This document shows, one piece after another, positions 8,742 to 17,691 of a stretch of DNA of 64,000 nucleotides (positions are counted from its first letter, which is position 1; each line of letters starts with the position of its first letter). The notes beneath the pieces are model-generated. The model made no database searches and was not told the origin of the DNA. It was given only the letters and a program-made list of their open reading frames with translations. Origin of the DNA: Dyella mobilis (lineage in GTDB: Bacteria > Pseudomonadota > Gammaproteobacteria > Xanthomonadales > Rhodanobacteraceae); NCBI RefSeq assembly GCF_016904945.1, contig NZ_JADIKF010000039.1:620001-684000 (forward strand), written 5' to 3'. The position numbers and the translations under genes were made by a program.

Positions 8742-9887
8742 TCAGTCCGGCGTCGGGATCAGCGTTACCTTGCGCGCGTCGAACAGCGTGGCGACGAGTG
8801 TGTGTCCATCCGGCAGAAAGGCCACTTCGCGCGGAAAACCCGCGGCCGGAGCAGAAAGCAGTTTGCTTGGCGACATCGTGCTTGCATCGGCCAGGCCGGC
8901 GACGCGTCCGTCGCTGTCCGGGCCGAAACGACTGGATAGCGCCACCCACACTTGCTTGCCATCCGGGCGAACCGCCACGCCTACCGGACTGGTGCCGATC
9001 GCGAAGCGATCAGTCTGCGCGTGCTTGGGCGAGGCGATCCAGTCGTCCGCCTGAAAACGCAGCAGGGTGTTGTCGCCTCGGGCGGTCACCCAGATCTGCT
9101 TTCCGCCCGGCGACAGGGTCACGCGCACGGGATTGCATCCGGCTGGTAGCGCGGCGGCGATGACGTGTCCATCGCCAGCCACGACCTTGCTTACGTCGAT
9201 CCGGTAGAGCACGCCTTGCGGATGCATGCGGCCATCGCTTTGTTCCGGTCTGCAGGTCGGTGCCAGGCCCGAGCCGGCGCCGGCATTCTGGCTGGTGGCG
9301 TACAGCCAACGGCCGTCGGGGGAAAACACCAGCCCTACCGGAGCGATCGCCACGGCAATGTGCCTGCTCGCTGCGACATTCTGAAAGTTGCCGGCACGGG
9401 CCTTGGCCAGGTCGAACACGTCGATGCGACGTTCCGCTTCGTCGCTTACCACCAGCAGCTTGTCGTCGGGGCTGATCGCTTCGTAGGTCGCTTCGGCATC
9501 CACGCCGTCGGGCAGTTTTCCGAGCACGGCATTCGCATCGCCGCGCTCCAGTGCGGCGACATCCACGGCAAAGGTGTCGTCGCCGGCGGCCACCAGCAAT
9601 AGGCGGCCGTCGTGGGAAAGCGATGCGCCAAGACCGGCGTGATCCAGTGCTGCGGTGTGCTGCAGAACGAAGTTTCCATCCTGGTTGTGCAACACGGCAA
9701 CGCCGCCGCTCTTGCCTTGATCGAGCGAGACGAACAGCCAGCAATTGTCGGCGGTTGCGGCGGCGGCGAAGGGATGTCCGGGAACGGCGACGTCGGCGGT
9801 TTTAGCTGGTGCGGCACACGTGGATGCGTGGGAAGTGGCGGCAAGTGACAGTGCGATGACAGCAAGCAGTGCAACCGGAAGCCTCAT
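8742..9887 (-). CDS. Secreted YncE-like beta-propeller protein
   Basis: 381 aa with a clear Sec signal peptide (MRLPVALLAVIALSLAATSHA). Repeated blades carry SPDGRWLYATSQNAG, SPGGKQIWVTARGDN, RPDGKQVWVALSS and LPDGHTLVATLFDA, which is the pattern of YncE/lactonase seven-bladed propellers. Location is periplasmic or extracellular. Stand-alone propellers of this kind bind ligands or act as lactonases, but no catalytic signature can be assigned. It converges with the ATPase gene, with 8 nt between the stop codons, and is not in an operon with it. Confidence 0.78.
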   Translation of the reverse strand: MRLPVALLAVIALSLAATSHASTCAAPAKTADVAVPGHPFAAAATADNCWLFVSLDQGKSGGVAVLHNQDGNFVLQHTAALDHAGLGASLSHDGRLLLVAAGDDTFAVDVAALERGDANAVLGKLPDGVDAEATYEAISPDDKLLVVSDEAERRIDVFDLAKARAGNFQNVAASRHIAVAIAPVGLVFSPDGRWLYATSQNAGAGSGLAPTCRPEQSDGRMHPQGVLYRIDVSKVVAGDGHVIAAALPAGCNPVRVTLSPGGKQIWVTARGDNTLLRFQADDWIASPKHAQTDRFAIGTSPVGVAVRPDGKQVWVALSSRFGPDSDGRVAGLADASTMSPSKLLSAPAAGFPREVAFLPDGHTLVATLFDARKVTLIPTPD

Positions 9888-10077
9888 GGCGTGCTCTTAG
9901 TCCTTGAACTGGAGGCAAAGGATAGCCGCAAATCAGGTGACAGCTGCCATCGCGGCAGCGGCCATGCGCCGCTGTAAACGTTCCTGCGCGAGGCGGCATC
10001 CCATCCGGTGTTGAAGCAAAACCGGCCGCCATGCCCGCGGCCGGACGGGTAAGGCTGTGCCATTCGGAGACCTCATC

Positions 10078-10446
10078 ATGCGCAATGCATTGTTTGTGCT
10101 TGGATCGATCGTGGCGTCGCAGTCGGCGAGCGCCGCTTCGGCATGCTACGTCGACTTCATCAATCGCGGGGACGATTCGGTCGTTTCGATCGAACTGGCA
10201 ACACCGGGGCAGCACGACTGGAAGCCCGTTGCGTTGCGTGGCGTAACGAACGGCGGTTGGGTCAGCGATGCCGGTGGCTATGTGGGAGACGCCATGGTCG
10301 GCATCGACGTCGAACGTGGCTATGTGTATGACGTGCTGGTCGAATTCGCGACAGAGAAGGCCCTGCTGGTCAAGGCGTTCGACGTTTGTCACGTACATGC
10401 ACTGGATATCGACAAGGTGCGACGACAGGCACGGCCGATTTCCTGA
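10078..10446 (+). CDS. Small secreted protein of unknown function
   Basis: 122 aa from the ATG at 10078, which has GGAG about 8 nt upstream; an in-frame ATG 21 nt earlier is less likely. The N-terminus (MRNALFVLGSIVASQSASA) is a signal peptide. The mature protein has two cysteines, probably disulfide-linked (ACYVDF and DVCHVH), and Gly/Val-rich predicted beta strands. No family was recognised. Confidence 0.7.
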   Translation: MRNALFVLGSIVASQSASAASACYVDFINRGDDSVVSIELATPGQHDWKPVALRGVTNGGWVSDAGGYVGDAMVGIDVERGYVYDVLVEFATEKALLVKAFDVCHVHALDIDKVRRQARPIS

Positions 10447-10580
10447 CAGGGCGTCTCAACCGGCAAAGGCTTCCGGCATCTTGCTGGCGCATCGGAGATG
10501 CGTCACAGTTGCCGCCCGCGGAAATGTGGCATCGTATCCGCCGAAAATTCAAATACCAGCATCGACGACAGGGGGGCCTA

Positions 10581-11546
10581 ATGATCGAGCTGGAAGTACA
10601 GGCTCTCTCGGTAACACGAGAGGGGCTGCTCATCGACGTCGGCCGGGTCGTCGTAGCAAGCGGGTTTACGTTGCTGCGGCAGCGGTTAGTACAAGATCCG
10701 AACGGCGTGCTCGTCACGCTGGTGGTGCGTGGGCCGGAACGCAAGCAACGAGTGCTGGAAGCAGCACTGGATGCACACGAGCGCCTGATCAGTTTCCAGG
10801 TGCTGCCTTTCGAAGAAGGCGTCGCCAGGTCGCATTTCGCGGCGGAACGCACGTTCGCCAGGGAGGCGCCGCCCGCGCCACCGGCGCCTGAACCCGTCGT
10901 GGAGGCAGTGGTTTTGCCGTCGCCGGCCAAGGCCGAACCGACGCAAGCTGTGGTTGTTCCGCAGGAAGCACCGCAAGCTTCCAAGCCCATGGTTGCACCG
11001 GAGCCCGACCCGGATTTCACGTTCCTGCTCGAGCCCAAGCCGTCGCCCGCGCCGTCGCCGATGCCGATACCGGTAGAGCCGTACGTCGAGCCCATGTCAT
11101 TGGGGCCGGATCTGGAGACGATCGAAAAGCTGATGCCGCGCCTGCAAAGCGATTACCCCGGCATTTTCCCGGCGTTGCACGCGTTGGAAAAATCGGTGGC
11201 CGCTGCAGCGCTCGAATCATCGTTGCACGCGATGGGACAACGCACCGGCACTTGGCTCTTCATGCAGCACTACCGGGCCAACGGCAAGCTCGGCTTGAAT
11301 GAAGCGATCCGACGCATCGGCGTGCCGGCGCTTGGGTCCATGCTGGAAGTGGAATACAAGGGCGAAGGGCTGCACATCCGCAACAGTCCGCTGTGCCGGC
11401 CGGATCATCCCTCCGGCTGCAAGTTCTTTATCGGCTATCTGGAAGGACTGCTAGGCCCGGTGCTGCCGCCCGACAGCCTGTCGATTTTCGAGGTCTGCTG
11501 CCGTAGCTACGGCGCCGACGACTGCGTGCTGGCCATTTCCGACTGA
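10581..11546 (+). CDS. V4R-domain protein with N-terminal ACT-like region
   Basis: 321 aa, start supported by AGGGGGG just upstream. Residues 1-85 look like a small regulatory alpha/beta domain resembling ACT (VTREGLLIDVGRVV). A long Pro/Ala/Glu-rich linker (95-180) follows. The C-terminal 130 residues end in EVCCRSYGADDCVLAI, the cysteine-bearing signature of the V4R (4-vinyl reductase) domain, a small-molecule-binding fold. Proteins of this kind are usually sensors or effectors. It is monocistronic, followed by a stem-loop and then the NsrR-controlled hmp gene; shared regulation is not suggested. Confidence 0.72.
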   Translation: MIELEVQALSVTREGLLIDVGRVVVASGFTLLRQRLVQDPNGVLVTLVVRGPERKQRVLEAALDAHERLISFQVLPFEEGVARSHFAAERTFAREAPPAPPAPEPVVEAVVLPSPAKAEPTQAVVVPQEAPQASKPMVAPEPDPDFTFLLEPKPSPAPSPMPIPVEPYVEPMSLGPDLETIEKLMPRLQSDYPGIFPALHALEKSVAAAALESSLHAMGQRTGTWLFMQHYRANGKLGLNEAIRRIGVPALGSMLEVEYKGEGLHIRNSPLCRPDHPSGCKFFIGYLEGLLGPVLPPDSLSIFEVCCRSYGADDCVLAISD

Positions 11547-11551
11547 ACCGC

Positions 11552-11583
11552 GCGACGCCTTGCCCGCCGTGGCAAGGCGTCGC
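11552..11583 (+). terminator. Stem-loop after the V4R gene
   Basis: A perfect 13-bp inverted repeat with a 6-nt loop begins 5 nt after the V4R stop codon. There is no U tract. It probably separates the V4R transcript from the hmp promoter. Confidence 0.6.
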
Positions 11584-11595
11584 AGCGGGACGGGG

Positions 11596-11638
11596 CTCGC
11601 TCTTAAAGATGCATAATATATGCATCTTTAAGAGCGAG
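11596..11638 (+). promoter_or_regulatory. NsrR operator in the hmp promoter, embedded in a 43-bp palindrome
   Basis: Two 20-nt arms (11596-11615 and 11619-11638) are perfect inverted repeats around a 3-nt centre. The core at 11606-11628 is AAGATGCAT, 5 nt, ATGCATCTT, which is the classical NsrR site (two 9-bp halves with a 5-nt spacer). It ends 12 nt before the hmp ATG, and the nsrR gene is the next gene on the other side of hmp. Repression of hmp by [Fe-S]-NsrR, relieved by nitric oxide, is the expected mode. An AT-rich -10-like stretch (CATAAT/TAATAT) lies inside the operator. Confidence 0.9.
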
Positions 11639-11650
11639 AGTGCACGACCC

Positions 11651-12859
11651 ATGCTGACCCAAGCCCAGCGCGACATCGTCAAGAGCTGCGTACCGGCGCT
11701 GAAAGCTCACGGACTGGCGCTGACCAGAAATTTCTACACGCGCATGTTCGAGGGAAATCCCGAACTCAAGCATCTGTTCAACATGAGCCACCAGGCCAGC
11801 GGCGAGCAGCAGCAGGCGCTGGCCATGGCGGTGCTCGGCTACGCGCAGAACATCGACGATCCCTCGGTGCTGGCGCCGGTGATCGGCGTGATCACCGCCA
11901 AGCACGTCAGCATGGGCATCCGCGCCGAGCACTACCCGATTGTCGGGCACCATTTGCTGGCCGCCATCGGCGAAGTGATGGGCGAGGCCGCCACCGCGGA
12001 AGTGCTGGACGCCTGGGCCGCCGCATACGGCCAGCTTGCCGACCTGCTGATTGCCGCCGAGCAGGCTTTGTACACGCAAGCGGCCAGCGTGCCGGGTGGC
12101 TGGAGCGGTTGGCGCCCGTTCCACGTGCAGCAGGTGGTACGCGAAAGCAGCGAGATCGTGTCCTTCTACCTGAAGCCCACCGATGCCGGAGCGTTGCCGC
12201 CGTTCCAGCCCGGCCAGTTTGTCTCGGTACGCATCGTGGATGCCGAAGGCATGGCGCGCATCCGGCAATACAGTTTGTCGGATGCGCCGCATCAGGAACA
12301 TCTGCGCCTTACCGTGAAGCGCGAAGACGGACACGGCGACGCGCCTTCAGGACGGGTTTCCACGATGCTGCACGTGGATGTCGCCGAGGGCGACGTGATC
12401 GAACTGTCCTTCCCGCAGGGCCACTTCGTGGTGGATCAGCAAAAGGCGACGCCGCTGGTGTTGTTGAGCGGCGGGGTTGGCATCACGCCGATGCTCGGCA
12501 TGCTCGGCCACGTAACCCGGCAGCAACCCGAGCGCACCATCCACTTTGCGCATGCCGCGCGCAATCGCGAAGTGCACGCCATGAACGACTGGCTCCGCGC
12601 GATGGCCGCACGGCACGAGCGTCTCGACGTGGAAATTTATTACGAGAACGTCGGTGTCCATGACGTAGCCGGCGTGCACTACGACAAGCACGGACGCATG
12701 GATGCTGCGCAGATTGCCGCGAACGATCGCCTTGCTGACGCGGACTACTACGTCTGCGGCCCACGCGGATTCATGACCACGCAGATCGATGCGTTGAAGC
12801 AGGCGGGCATACCGGATACGCGCATCCATGCCGAATTCTTCGGCGCGGCGTTGGCTTAA
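11651..12859 (+). CDS. hmp: Flavohemoprotein, nitric oxide dioxygenase
   Basis: 402 aa from ATG 11651, close to the usual Hmp length of about 396. Residues 1-140 are a globin domain; the proximal heme His is expected in the KHVSMGIRAEHYPIVG segment. Residues 150-250 are the FAD domain (RQYSLSD motif for FAD binding), followed by the NAD(P) domain (LLSGGVGITPML; CGPRGFM near the C-terminus). It oxidises NO to nitrate using O2 and NAD(P)H. The upstream palindrome is an NsrR operator and nsrR is the convergent neighbour; the two coding regions overlap by 4 nt at their 3' ends. Confidence 0.96.
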   Translation: MLTQAQRDIVKSCVPALKAHGLALTRNFYTRMFEGNPELKHLFNMSHQASGEQQQALAMAVLGYAQNIDDPSVLAPVIGVITAKHVSMGIRAEHYPIVGHHLLAAIGEVMGEAATAEVLDAWAAAYGQLADLLIAAEQALYTQAASVPGGWSGWRPFHVQQVVRESSEIVSFYLKPTDAGALPPFQPGQFVSVRIVDAEGMARIRQYSLSDAPHQEHLRLTVKREDGHGDAPSGRVSTMLHVDVAEGDVIELSFPQGHFVVDQQKATPLVLLSGGVGITPMLGMLGHVTRQQPERTIHFAHAARNREVHAMNDWLRAMAARHERLDVEIYYENVGVHDVAGVHYDKHGRMDAAQIAANDRLADADYYVCGPRGFMTTQIDALKQAGIPDTRIHAEFFGAALA

Positions 12860-13290
12860 GAAACGATGTTTAGCGCGATCCGCAGCTTACCGGGTCGCGC
12901 CACCAACTGCTTCAGCGTATAGCTATCCAATACATCGAGAAAGCTCGTGCGCGCTTCGTCCAGCACGTGGCGCAGCGTGCAGCTGGGTGTGATCGCGCAT
13001 TGGTTGTCCGTGCCGAAGCACTCCACGATGGCGAGGTCCGGTTCGATGGCGCGAACGACGTCGCCGATGCGGATATCCTCCGCCCGGCCCGCCAACTTCA
13101 GTCCGCCGCTGCGCCCGCGCAGGGCGTCGACGTAGCCGAGCGCGGCCAGCCGCTGCGTGACCTTCATCAGATGGTTTTCGGAAATCGCGTATCGAGTGGC
13201 GATTTCGTGGATCGAAGAGCGGCGCTCGCCTTGCACCGCCAGGAACATGAGCAGGCGCAGCGCGTAATCGGTCTGATAGGTGAGGCGCAT
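12856..13290 (-). CDS. nsrR: Rrf2 family nitric-oxide-sensing repressor NsrR
   Basis: 144 aa from ATG 13290, with GGAG 8 nt upstream. MRLTYQTDYALRLLMFLA opens an Rrf2 winged helix, with the recognition segment in AISENHLMKVTQRLAALGYV. Three cysteines sit in ECFGTDNQC and TPSC, the position of the Fe-S cluster ligands of NsrR rather than IscR; the first gap is 6 residues, slightly longer than the 4 I recall for the E. coli protein. The neighbouring hmp has a textbook NsrR operator. Its own upstream segment (63 nt) shows no NsrR site, so it may be transcribed with the two upstream genes. Confidence 0.93.
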   Translation of the reverse strand: MRLTYQTDYALRLLMFLAVQGERRSSIHEIATRYAISENHLMKVTQRLAALGYVDALRGRSGGLKLAGRAEDIRIGDVVRAIEPDLAIVECFGTDNQCAITPSCTLRHVLDEARTSFLDVLDSYTLKQLVARPGKLRIALNIVS

Positions 13291-13353
13291 GGTTGAACTC
13301 CGGCAAGCTCTCCATGCTACACGTGTGTTGCCCACCGGGCGAATCTTTCTGCG

Positions 13354-14139
13354 CTATATAAAACGCTGCAGCAAACTCAGCACCAGCGCCGGCTGTTCGC
13401 GGTGCGGCACGTGTCCGCAGCCTTCAACAATTTCCATCCGGGATACACCTGGCGAAAGTCCGACGATGCGTTCCGGATGGTGGATGGAGCCATATTCATC
13501 CCCATCGCCGTGGATGGCGAGCACGGGGCAGGCGACGCGACGCAGGTCTTCGTCGAGGCACCAGTTGGCAAAACCGGCGCCGAGCCAGGTGTCGATCCAT
13601 GCGTGCAAGGCCCAAGCGGCTTTCTCGCCGTGGTATTTCTTCAAGCGTTCGAGCTGGCCGGGCTGCTGGAAAGCCACCCTCGCTTGCTCGATGCCGGCGA
13701 TCGTGCGGTCCTCGACGAAAGCCTGAGCCGATTCGGTGATCAGCATTTTGCAGTCGTCCGGATACTCCGCCGCGCAACCCACGGCCATGCCGCCGCCCAC
13801 GCTGTGGCCAAAGGCGATGAACGCACCGATACCCAGATGGCGCCGCAAGGCCAGAAAATCGCCGCGCGCTTCCTCGTGGATGAAGCCGTTGCCCAATGTT
13901 CCGGGGTGCGCATCGGATTGGCCGAAGCCCAGGCGGTCGTAGGCGATCACTGTGCGCGATGCGGTATCGGCGAGTTGCTGCGGAAAATCCCGCCACAATT
14001 CAACGCAACCCAGCGAGTCGTGGAACAGCACGATGGGAATGTCGTCAACGACGTGCCCCGACACAGGCTGCCACTGTTTCGCGTAGAGCTTGCCGCGCTC
14101 GGTGGGTATCCAATGCTCGCGGATGGGTGTCGGGTTCAC
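13354..14139 (-). CDS. Alpha/beta-fold hydrolase
   Basis: 261 aa. The start is a GTG 14 nt after the stop of the upstream monooxygenase gene. The product has the nucleophile elbow GHSVGGG, an oxyanion-region segment (IVLFHDSLGCVELW), a catalytic acid candidate in IHGDGDEYG and a His in EGCGHVPHREQP near the C-terminus, so the triad looks complete. The family hydrolyses esters, lactones or C-C bonds; the substrate is unknown. Position between a nitronate monooxygenase and nsrR suggests co-transcription with both. Confidence 0.82.
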   Translation of the reverse strand: MNPTPIREHWIPTERGKLYAKQWQPVSGHVVDDIPIVLFHDSLGCVELWRDFPQQLADTASRTVIAYDRLGFGQSDAHPGTLGNGFIHEEARGDFLALRRHLGIGAFIAFGHSVGGGMAVGCAAEYPDDCKMLITESAQAFVEDRTIAGIEQARVAFQQPGQLERLKKYHGEKAAWALHAWIDTWLGAGFANWCLDEDLRRVACPVLAIHGDGDEYGSIHHPERIVGLSPGVSRMEIVEGCGHVPHREQPALVLSLLQRFI

Positions 14140-14153
14140 GTGTGTCGCGTCTT

Positions 14154-15230
14154 TCAAGACAGGGCCTGCTCCAGTTCGTTCTTCAATACCTGCATCAGCG
14201 CATGCGCCGACATCGCACGCGCCAGCGGCGCGCCCTGGCCTGCCCACTGCGCGCCGTAGCCGGGCATGCCCGCGGCTTTGCCTGCGGCGTTCAATGCTTT
14301 GCCGGCATCGTAGGTGATCGGATATGCGGGAATTGCCTCGTCGGGTACGTCGGCGCCCCACTGCGTGAAGGCATTGGCGAGGCACCGCGCGGGACGCCCC
14401 GAAATCACGCGCGTCATGGTGGTGTGATGCGCAGAGTCGCTGAACAGCGCACGCCGGTAGCCCGTATCGGCGAGCGATTCGTCGGTGCCGACGAATGCCG
14501 TGCCCAACTGCGCGGCGCCTGCACCCAGCGCCAGGGCAGCGGCAATACCTGCGCCATCCATGATGCCGCCGGAGGCAATCACCGGAACCTTGGTCTTTCG
14601 CGCCAGCAGACGGGTCAGTGCGAAGGTGCCCAGGCGACTGTCCTCGGCATCCGGATCGAAGACGCCGCGATGGCCGCCGGCTTCGTAACCTTGGGCAACG
14701 ATGACGTCGATCCCGGCCGCTTCCAGCGCAAGCGCCTCCTGCACATTCGTGGCACTGGCCAACAGCACGATGCCGGCGCGGCGCAGGGCATCGATCTGCG
14801 CCGCGCGCGGTACGCCGAAGTGAAAGCTGACCACGCGCGGTTTCTCTTCGCGCAAGGTGGCCAGCATGTCGTCGTCGACCAGGAACGACGTGTAGATTTC
14901 GTGCAAGGCTTCCGGCGGTTTGGCATCCGCACGTTCGAACTCCGGATTCAGACGCTTCAGCCAGGCGGCCTGTTTTTGCGCATCGCCCCGCGCCGGCTGG
15001 TGCACGAATACGTTGACGTTGAGCGAACCGTTGCTCAACGCACGAAACTGCCGAATGGCCTCGCGCGCCTTGGTCGCCGTCATCGCACCCACACCCAGCG
15101 AACCCAGGCCGCCCTGGTTGCTCACCGCGGCGGCCATCGCCGGCGAGGAAACTCCCGCCATCGGCGCCTGGACAATCGGGACGGTAATGTCGAGCAGGCT
15201 GAGCAGGGAAGCGTGGGAGCGGGTTGCCAT
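14154..15230 (-). CDS. Nitronate monooxygenase (2-nitropropane dioxygenase family)
   Basis: 358 aa from ATG 15230, with AGGAG 9 nt upstream. It is a TIM-barrel FMN enzyme: VPIVQAPMAGVSSPAMAAAVSNQGGLGSLG at the start, VIAQGYEAGGHRG with the catalytic His, and VIASGGIMDGAG for FMN phosphate binding, as in class I NMO. It oxidises alkyl nitronates such as propionate-3-nitronate, releasing nitrite and related nitrogen oxides. It precedes the hydrolase and nsrR on the same strand, with 14 nt to the hydrolase, which links nitro-compound detoxification with a nitrosative-stress regulator. No NsrR site is seen upstream. Confidence 0.88.
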   Translation of the reverse strand: MATRSHASLLSLLDITVPIVQAPMAGVSSPAMAAAVSNQGGLGSLGVGAMTATKAREAIRQFRALSNGSLNVNVFVHQPARGDAQKQAAWLKRLNPEFERADAKPPEALHEIYTSFLVDDDMLATLREEKPRVVSFHFGVPRAAQIDALRRAGIVLLASATNVQEALALEAAGIDVIVAQGYEAGGHRGVFDPDAEDSRLGTFALTRLLARKTKVPVIASGGIMDGAGIAAALALGAGAAQLGTAFVGTDESLADTGYRRALFSDSAHHTTMTRVISGRPARCLANAFTQWGADVPDEAIPAYPITYDAGKALNAAGKAAGMPGYGAQWAGQGAPLARAMSAHALMQVLKNELEQALS

Positions 15231-15374
15231 GATCGATGACTCCTGCAAAGGCGCGGGGAGAAGGGCAGCCGCTCGAAGGGGGATCGCGGCTGTCGCTTCC
15301 CTCATTTTGCAGGATGCGGCGGTGCGCAGGTAAGTGCGCTGACGCGCCGGACGACAAGCTTGACGTGGGATCTA

Positions 15375-15854
15375 TCAGCCGCCCTGCAACGGCTTGCTCA
15401 TGGCCAGGCACGCAAGGCTCACGCCGAGCGAGGATTCATAGAGTCTTTCGCCTTCGTCCTGGAACCCCAGGGCTCGATAAAATGGTGCGGCATTCAACGT
15501 GGCTTCCAGGTGTACGTGGGAGAGCCCGGCGCGCAGCGCAAGCCGTTCCAGATGATCCACGATAGTTCGCCCCACACCGCGCCGCATGCAATCGGGGCGC
15601 ACGAAAACGGCGTCGATCTTGCCGGTGGAAAGATCGATCATGCCGCTTCCAGCAGTGCATCCCTCCACGTCGGCGACGTAGAACAGTTCGCCGACGCGAC
15701 GGGCAAACGTGTCCGACATCGCACCGGAGGTCCAGATTTCAAGATCGCGTACCGGATAGTGCCCGGCGCATTGAGCAAGGATGGCCTCGCGCCGCAGCGC
15801 AAACACCGTTGGTGCGTCTTTGATGGTTGCCTTTCTCATCTGCGCGTTGGTCAC
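15375..15854 (-). CDS. GNAT family N-acetyltransferase
   Basis: 159 aa. The GTG start has AAGGA 6 nt upstream, better than the ATG five codons later. The acetyl-CoA-binding motif A is FVRPDCMRRGVGRTIVDHL (RxxGxG), followed by HLEATLNAAPFYRALGF, typical of GNAT motif B. It transfers an acetyl group from acetyl-CoA to an unknown amine. The strand matches the neighbouring minus genes, but it is separated from the nitronate monooxygenase and the GGDEF gene by intergenic gaps and is probably independent. Confidence 0.85.
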   Translation of the reverse strand: MTNAQMRKATIKDAPTVFALRREAILAQCAGHYPVRDLEIWTSGAMSDTFARRVGELFYVADVEGCTAGSGMIDLSTGKIDAVFVRPDCMRRGVGRTIVDHLERLALRAGLSHVHLEATLNAAPFYRALGFQDEGERLYESSLGVSLACLAMSKPLQGG

Positions 15855-15910
15855 CGGGTTTCCTTCGTTGCGCCGAGGTGGCGATGCTCGTTACGGACCG
15901 TTTCAGACGC

Positions 15911-17677
15911 TTATCCGGCCCCCGCTGCCGATATCGCGATCACGCGATTGCGTCCGGTTCGCTTGGCCTTGTAGAGCGCCGTGTCCGCTTCCCGGCACAG
16001 GCGCTGCAGGTCGTAGCCGGCCGTTTCGGTGCAAGCCATGCCTACGCTGGCGGAAAACGATATGACGCATCCATCGGCATCGAGCGGGCTGGCTTCGATG
16101 GCCCTGCGGATGCGGTCGGCGGTAGCAATGCCTTGCTCGCGCTGGCAATCCGCCAACAGGATGCCGAACTCCTCGCCGCCGAGACGCCCGAACAAGTCGC
16201 TCGAGCGCAATTGGCGCCGGCAGATGGCGACGGTATGCCGTAGCACGGAGTCGCCAACGGCGTGTCCGTAGTTGTCGTTGACTTGTTTGAAGTAATCCAG
16301 GTCGATGGATATCAGGCAGGCCGGGCTGCGCTTTTTTTCCAGCATGCCAAGCATGCGCATGGCCTCGCTCATGAAATGCTGGTGATTGCTGATGCCGGTC
16401 AACCCGTCCAGGCAGGAGAGCTGCTTGAAGCGCATTTGCGAGCGCTTGAGCCGAAGCAGCCAAAAAGCGATGAAGACCAGCGCCATCAGCAGCATGGCGA
16501 TATAGAGCCTGCTGGTTTCCATGGCTTTGGTGTTGAGGGCCTGTTGCAGCTCGAGGATGTTGTTCTGCTTGCTGAGCTTTTCCGTCTCGAGTTTTTGCGC
16601 CAGCGTGTGCTGCTGCGCCTCGTCGTAAGCCAGTGCCGTTGCGCTTACGTTGTTCAGATAGCCGATGTCCTGCTCTACGTAGCGTTCGTAATAGCCCAGT
16701 GCCGTCGCTGCGTTACCGTGCTTTTTCTCGATGCTGTAAAGCACTTGGTAGGCGTCTCTGAGGAATTCGCTGGTATCGCCCGGATCGCTGATGGCAATGG
16801 CTGCGAGCGCGGATTCGCGCGCCTTGTCGTCGTCTCCCAGTTTCAGGTAAGCCTGGGCGAGCTGCGTTTGGGCAACCAGTACGTGGGTATGGTATTGGTC
16901 CGCGCGAATATTGGGCATGACGCGGTCAAGCAGGGAAATGGCTTTTTCGGCCTGATTTTCATCCAGATACAGACCGCTCTTCACCAGCCAGACCGAGTCC
17001 AAGAATACGGATTGTCCCGATGCTCGGCATGCATCGATGGCTTGCTGAAATACGGGGTTGGAAGAGTTCAGCTTGTGACCGGCATACAGCGTAGTTAGAA
17101 GCACCGTTTTGGGTGCGCACTGTGTTTCTCCTGGCGCGCGAACTTCCGTCGTTTGAAGAGCGTAGCTAGCTGCAAGGTCGTATTGCCCGGCTGCCGTGAG
17201 CAGTTGGGATACATAGAAAAGGACCATGAAGCGAGCCGTTTCGTCCTGGATGTTCGGGAGATTGGCGACCAAGCGGTTGGCGAGTTCAAAAGCCTGCTCG
17301 TAGTGCTTGGAGGTGCGCATGTCATCCATGAGCAGTGCGGATGCTTTCGTTGCGATGACTTGATCGTTGGAATGATCGATGAGGTCCCGCAGCGCGAGGT
17401 CGGCGTTGGCGTAGTCACCTTGGTAAGAGGCCTGCCATGCGTCCAGATAGCGCAATTGCCACCGCTCACGCGTAGACATGTGCGGAGCTTGCTGATCGAG
17501 CTGTCCAAGAAGGCGAAGAAAGCGCGGGTGATCAACGGTGCGCAGACTTTCGGTTTGTGCCAGCAATACGGCGGTATCGGACGGCGCCGTCGTCGTAACC
17601 GCAGGCTGCGCGGAAACACCAAAAGCCACGGCCCCGATCAAGAGCCATGGCTTGGTGTGAAGCCTCCTTGGCGACAT
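15911..17677 (-). CDS. Membrane diguanylate cyclase with periplasmic TPR-like sensor
   Basis: 588 aa from ATG 17677. An N-terminal signal peptide (WLLIGAVAFGVSAQPA) is followed by about 340 residues of helical TPR-like repeats predicted to be periplasmic, a coiled segment, one TM helix (LYIAMLLMALVFIAFWLL, near 390-410) and a C-terminal GGDEF domain. The active site is GGEEF (starting at residue 500) and the product-inhibition site RxxD is intact (RSSD, five residues earlier), so it should make c-di-GMP from two GTP and be feedback-controlled. There is no EAL domain. It starts 14 nt after the stop of the putative borosin precursor, an unusual linkage. Confidence 0.9.
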   Translation of the reverse strand: MSPRRLHTKPWLLIGAVAFGVSAQPAVTTTAPSDTAVLLAQTESLRTVDHPRFLRLLGQLDQQAPHMSTRERWQLRYLDAWQASYQGDYANADLALRDLIDHSNDQVIATKASALLMDDMRTSKHYEQAFELANRLVANLPNIQDETARFMVLFYVSQLLTAAGQYDLAASYALQTTEVRAPGETQCAPKTVLLTTLYAGHKLNSSNPVFQQAIDACRASGQSVFLDSVWLVKSGLYLDENQAEKAISLLDRVMPNIRADQYHTHVLVAQTQLAQAYLKLGDDDKARESALAAIAISDPGDTSEFLRDAYQVLYSIEKKHGNAATALGYYERYVEQDIGYLNNVSATALAYDEAQQHTLAQKLETEKLSKQNNILELQQALNTKAMETSRLYIAMLLMALVFIAFWLLRLKRSQMRFKQLSCLDGLTGISNHQHFMSEAMRMLGMLEKKRSPACLISIDLDYFKQVNDNYGHAVGDSVLRHTVAICRRQLRSSDLFGRLGGEEFGILLADCQREQGIATADRIRRAIEASPLDADGCVISFSASVGMACTETAGYDLQRLCREADTALYKAKRTGRNRVIAISAAGAG

Positions 17678-17691
17678 CCGGATACCGCCTA

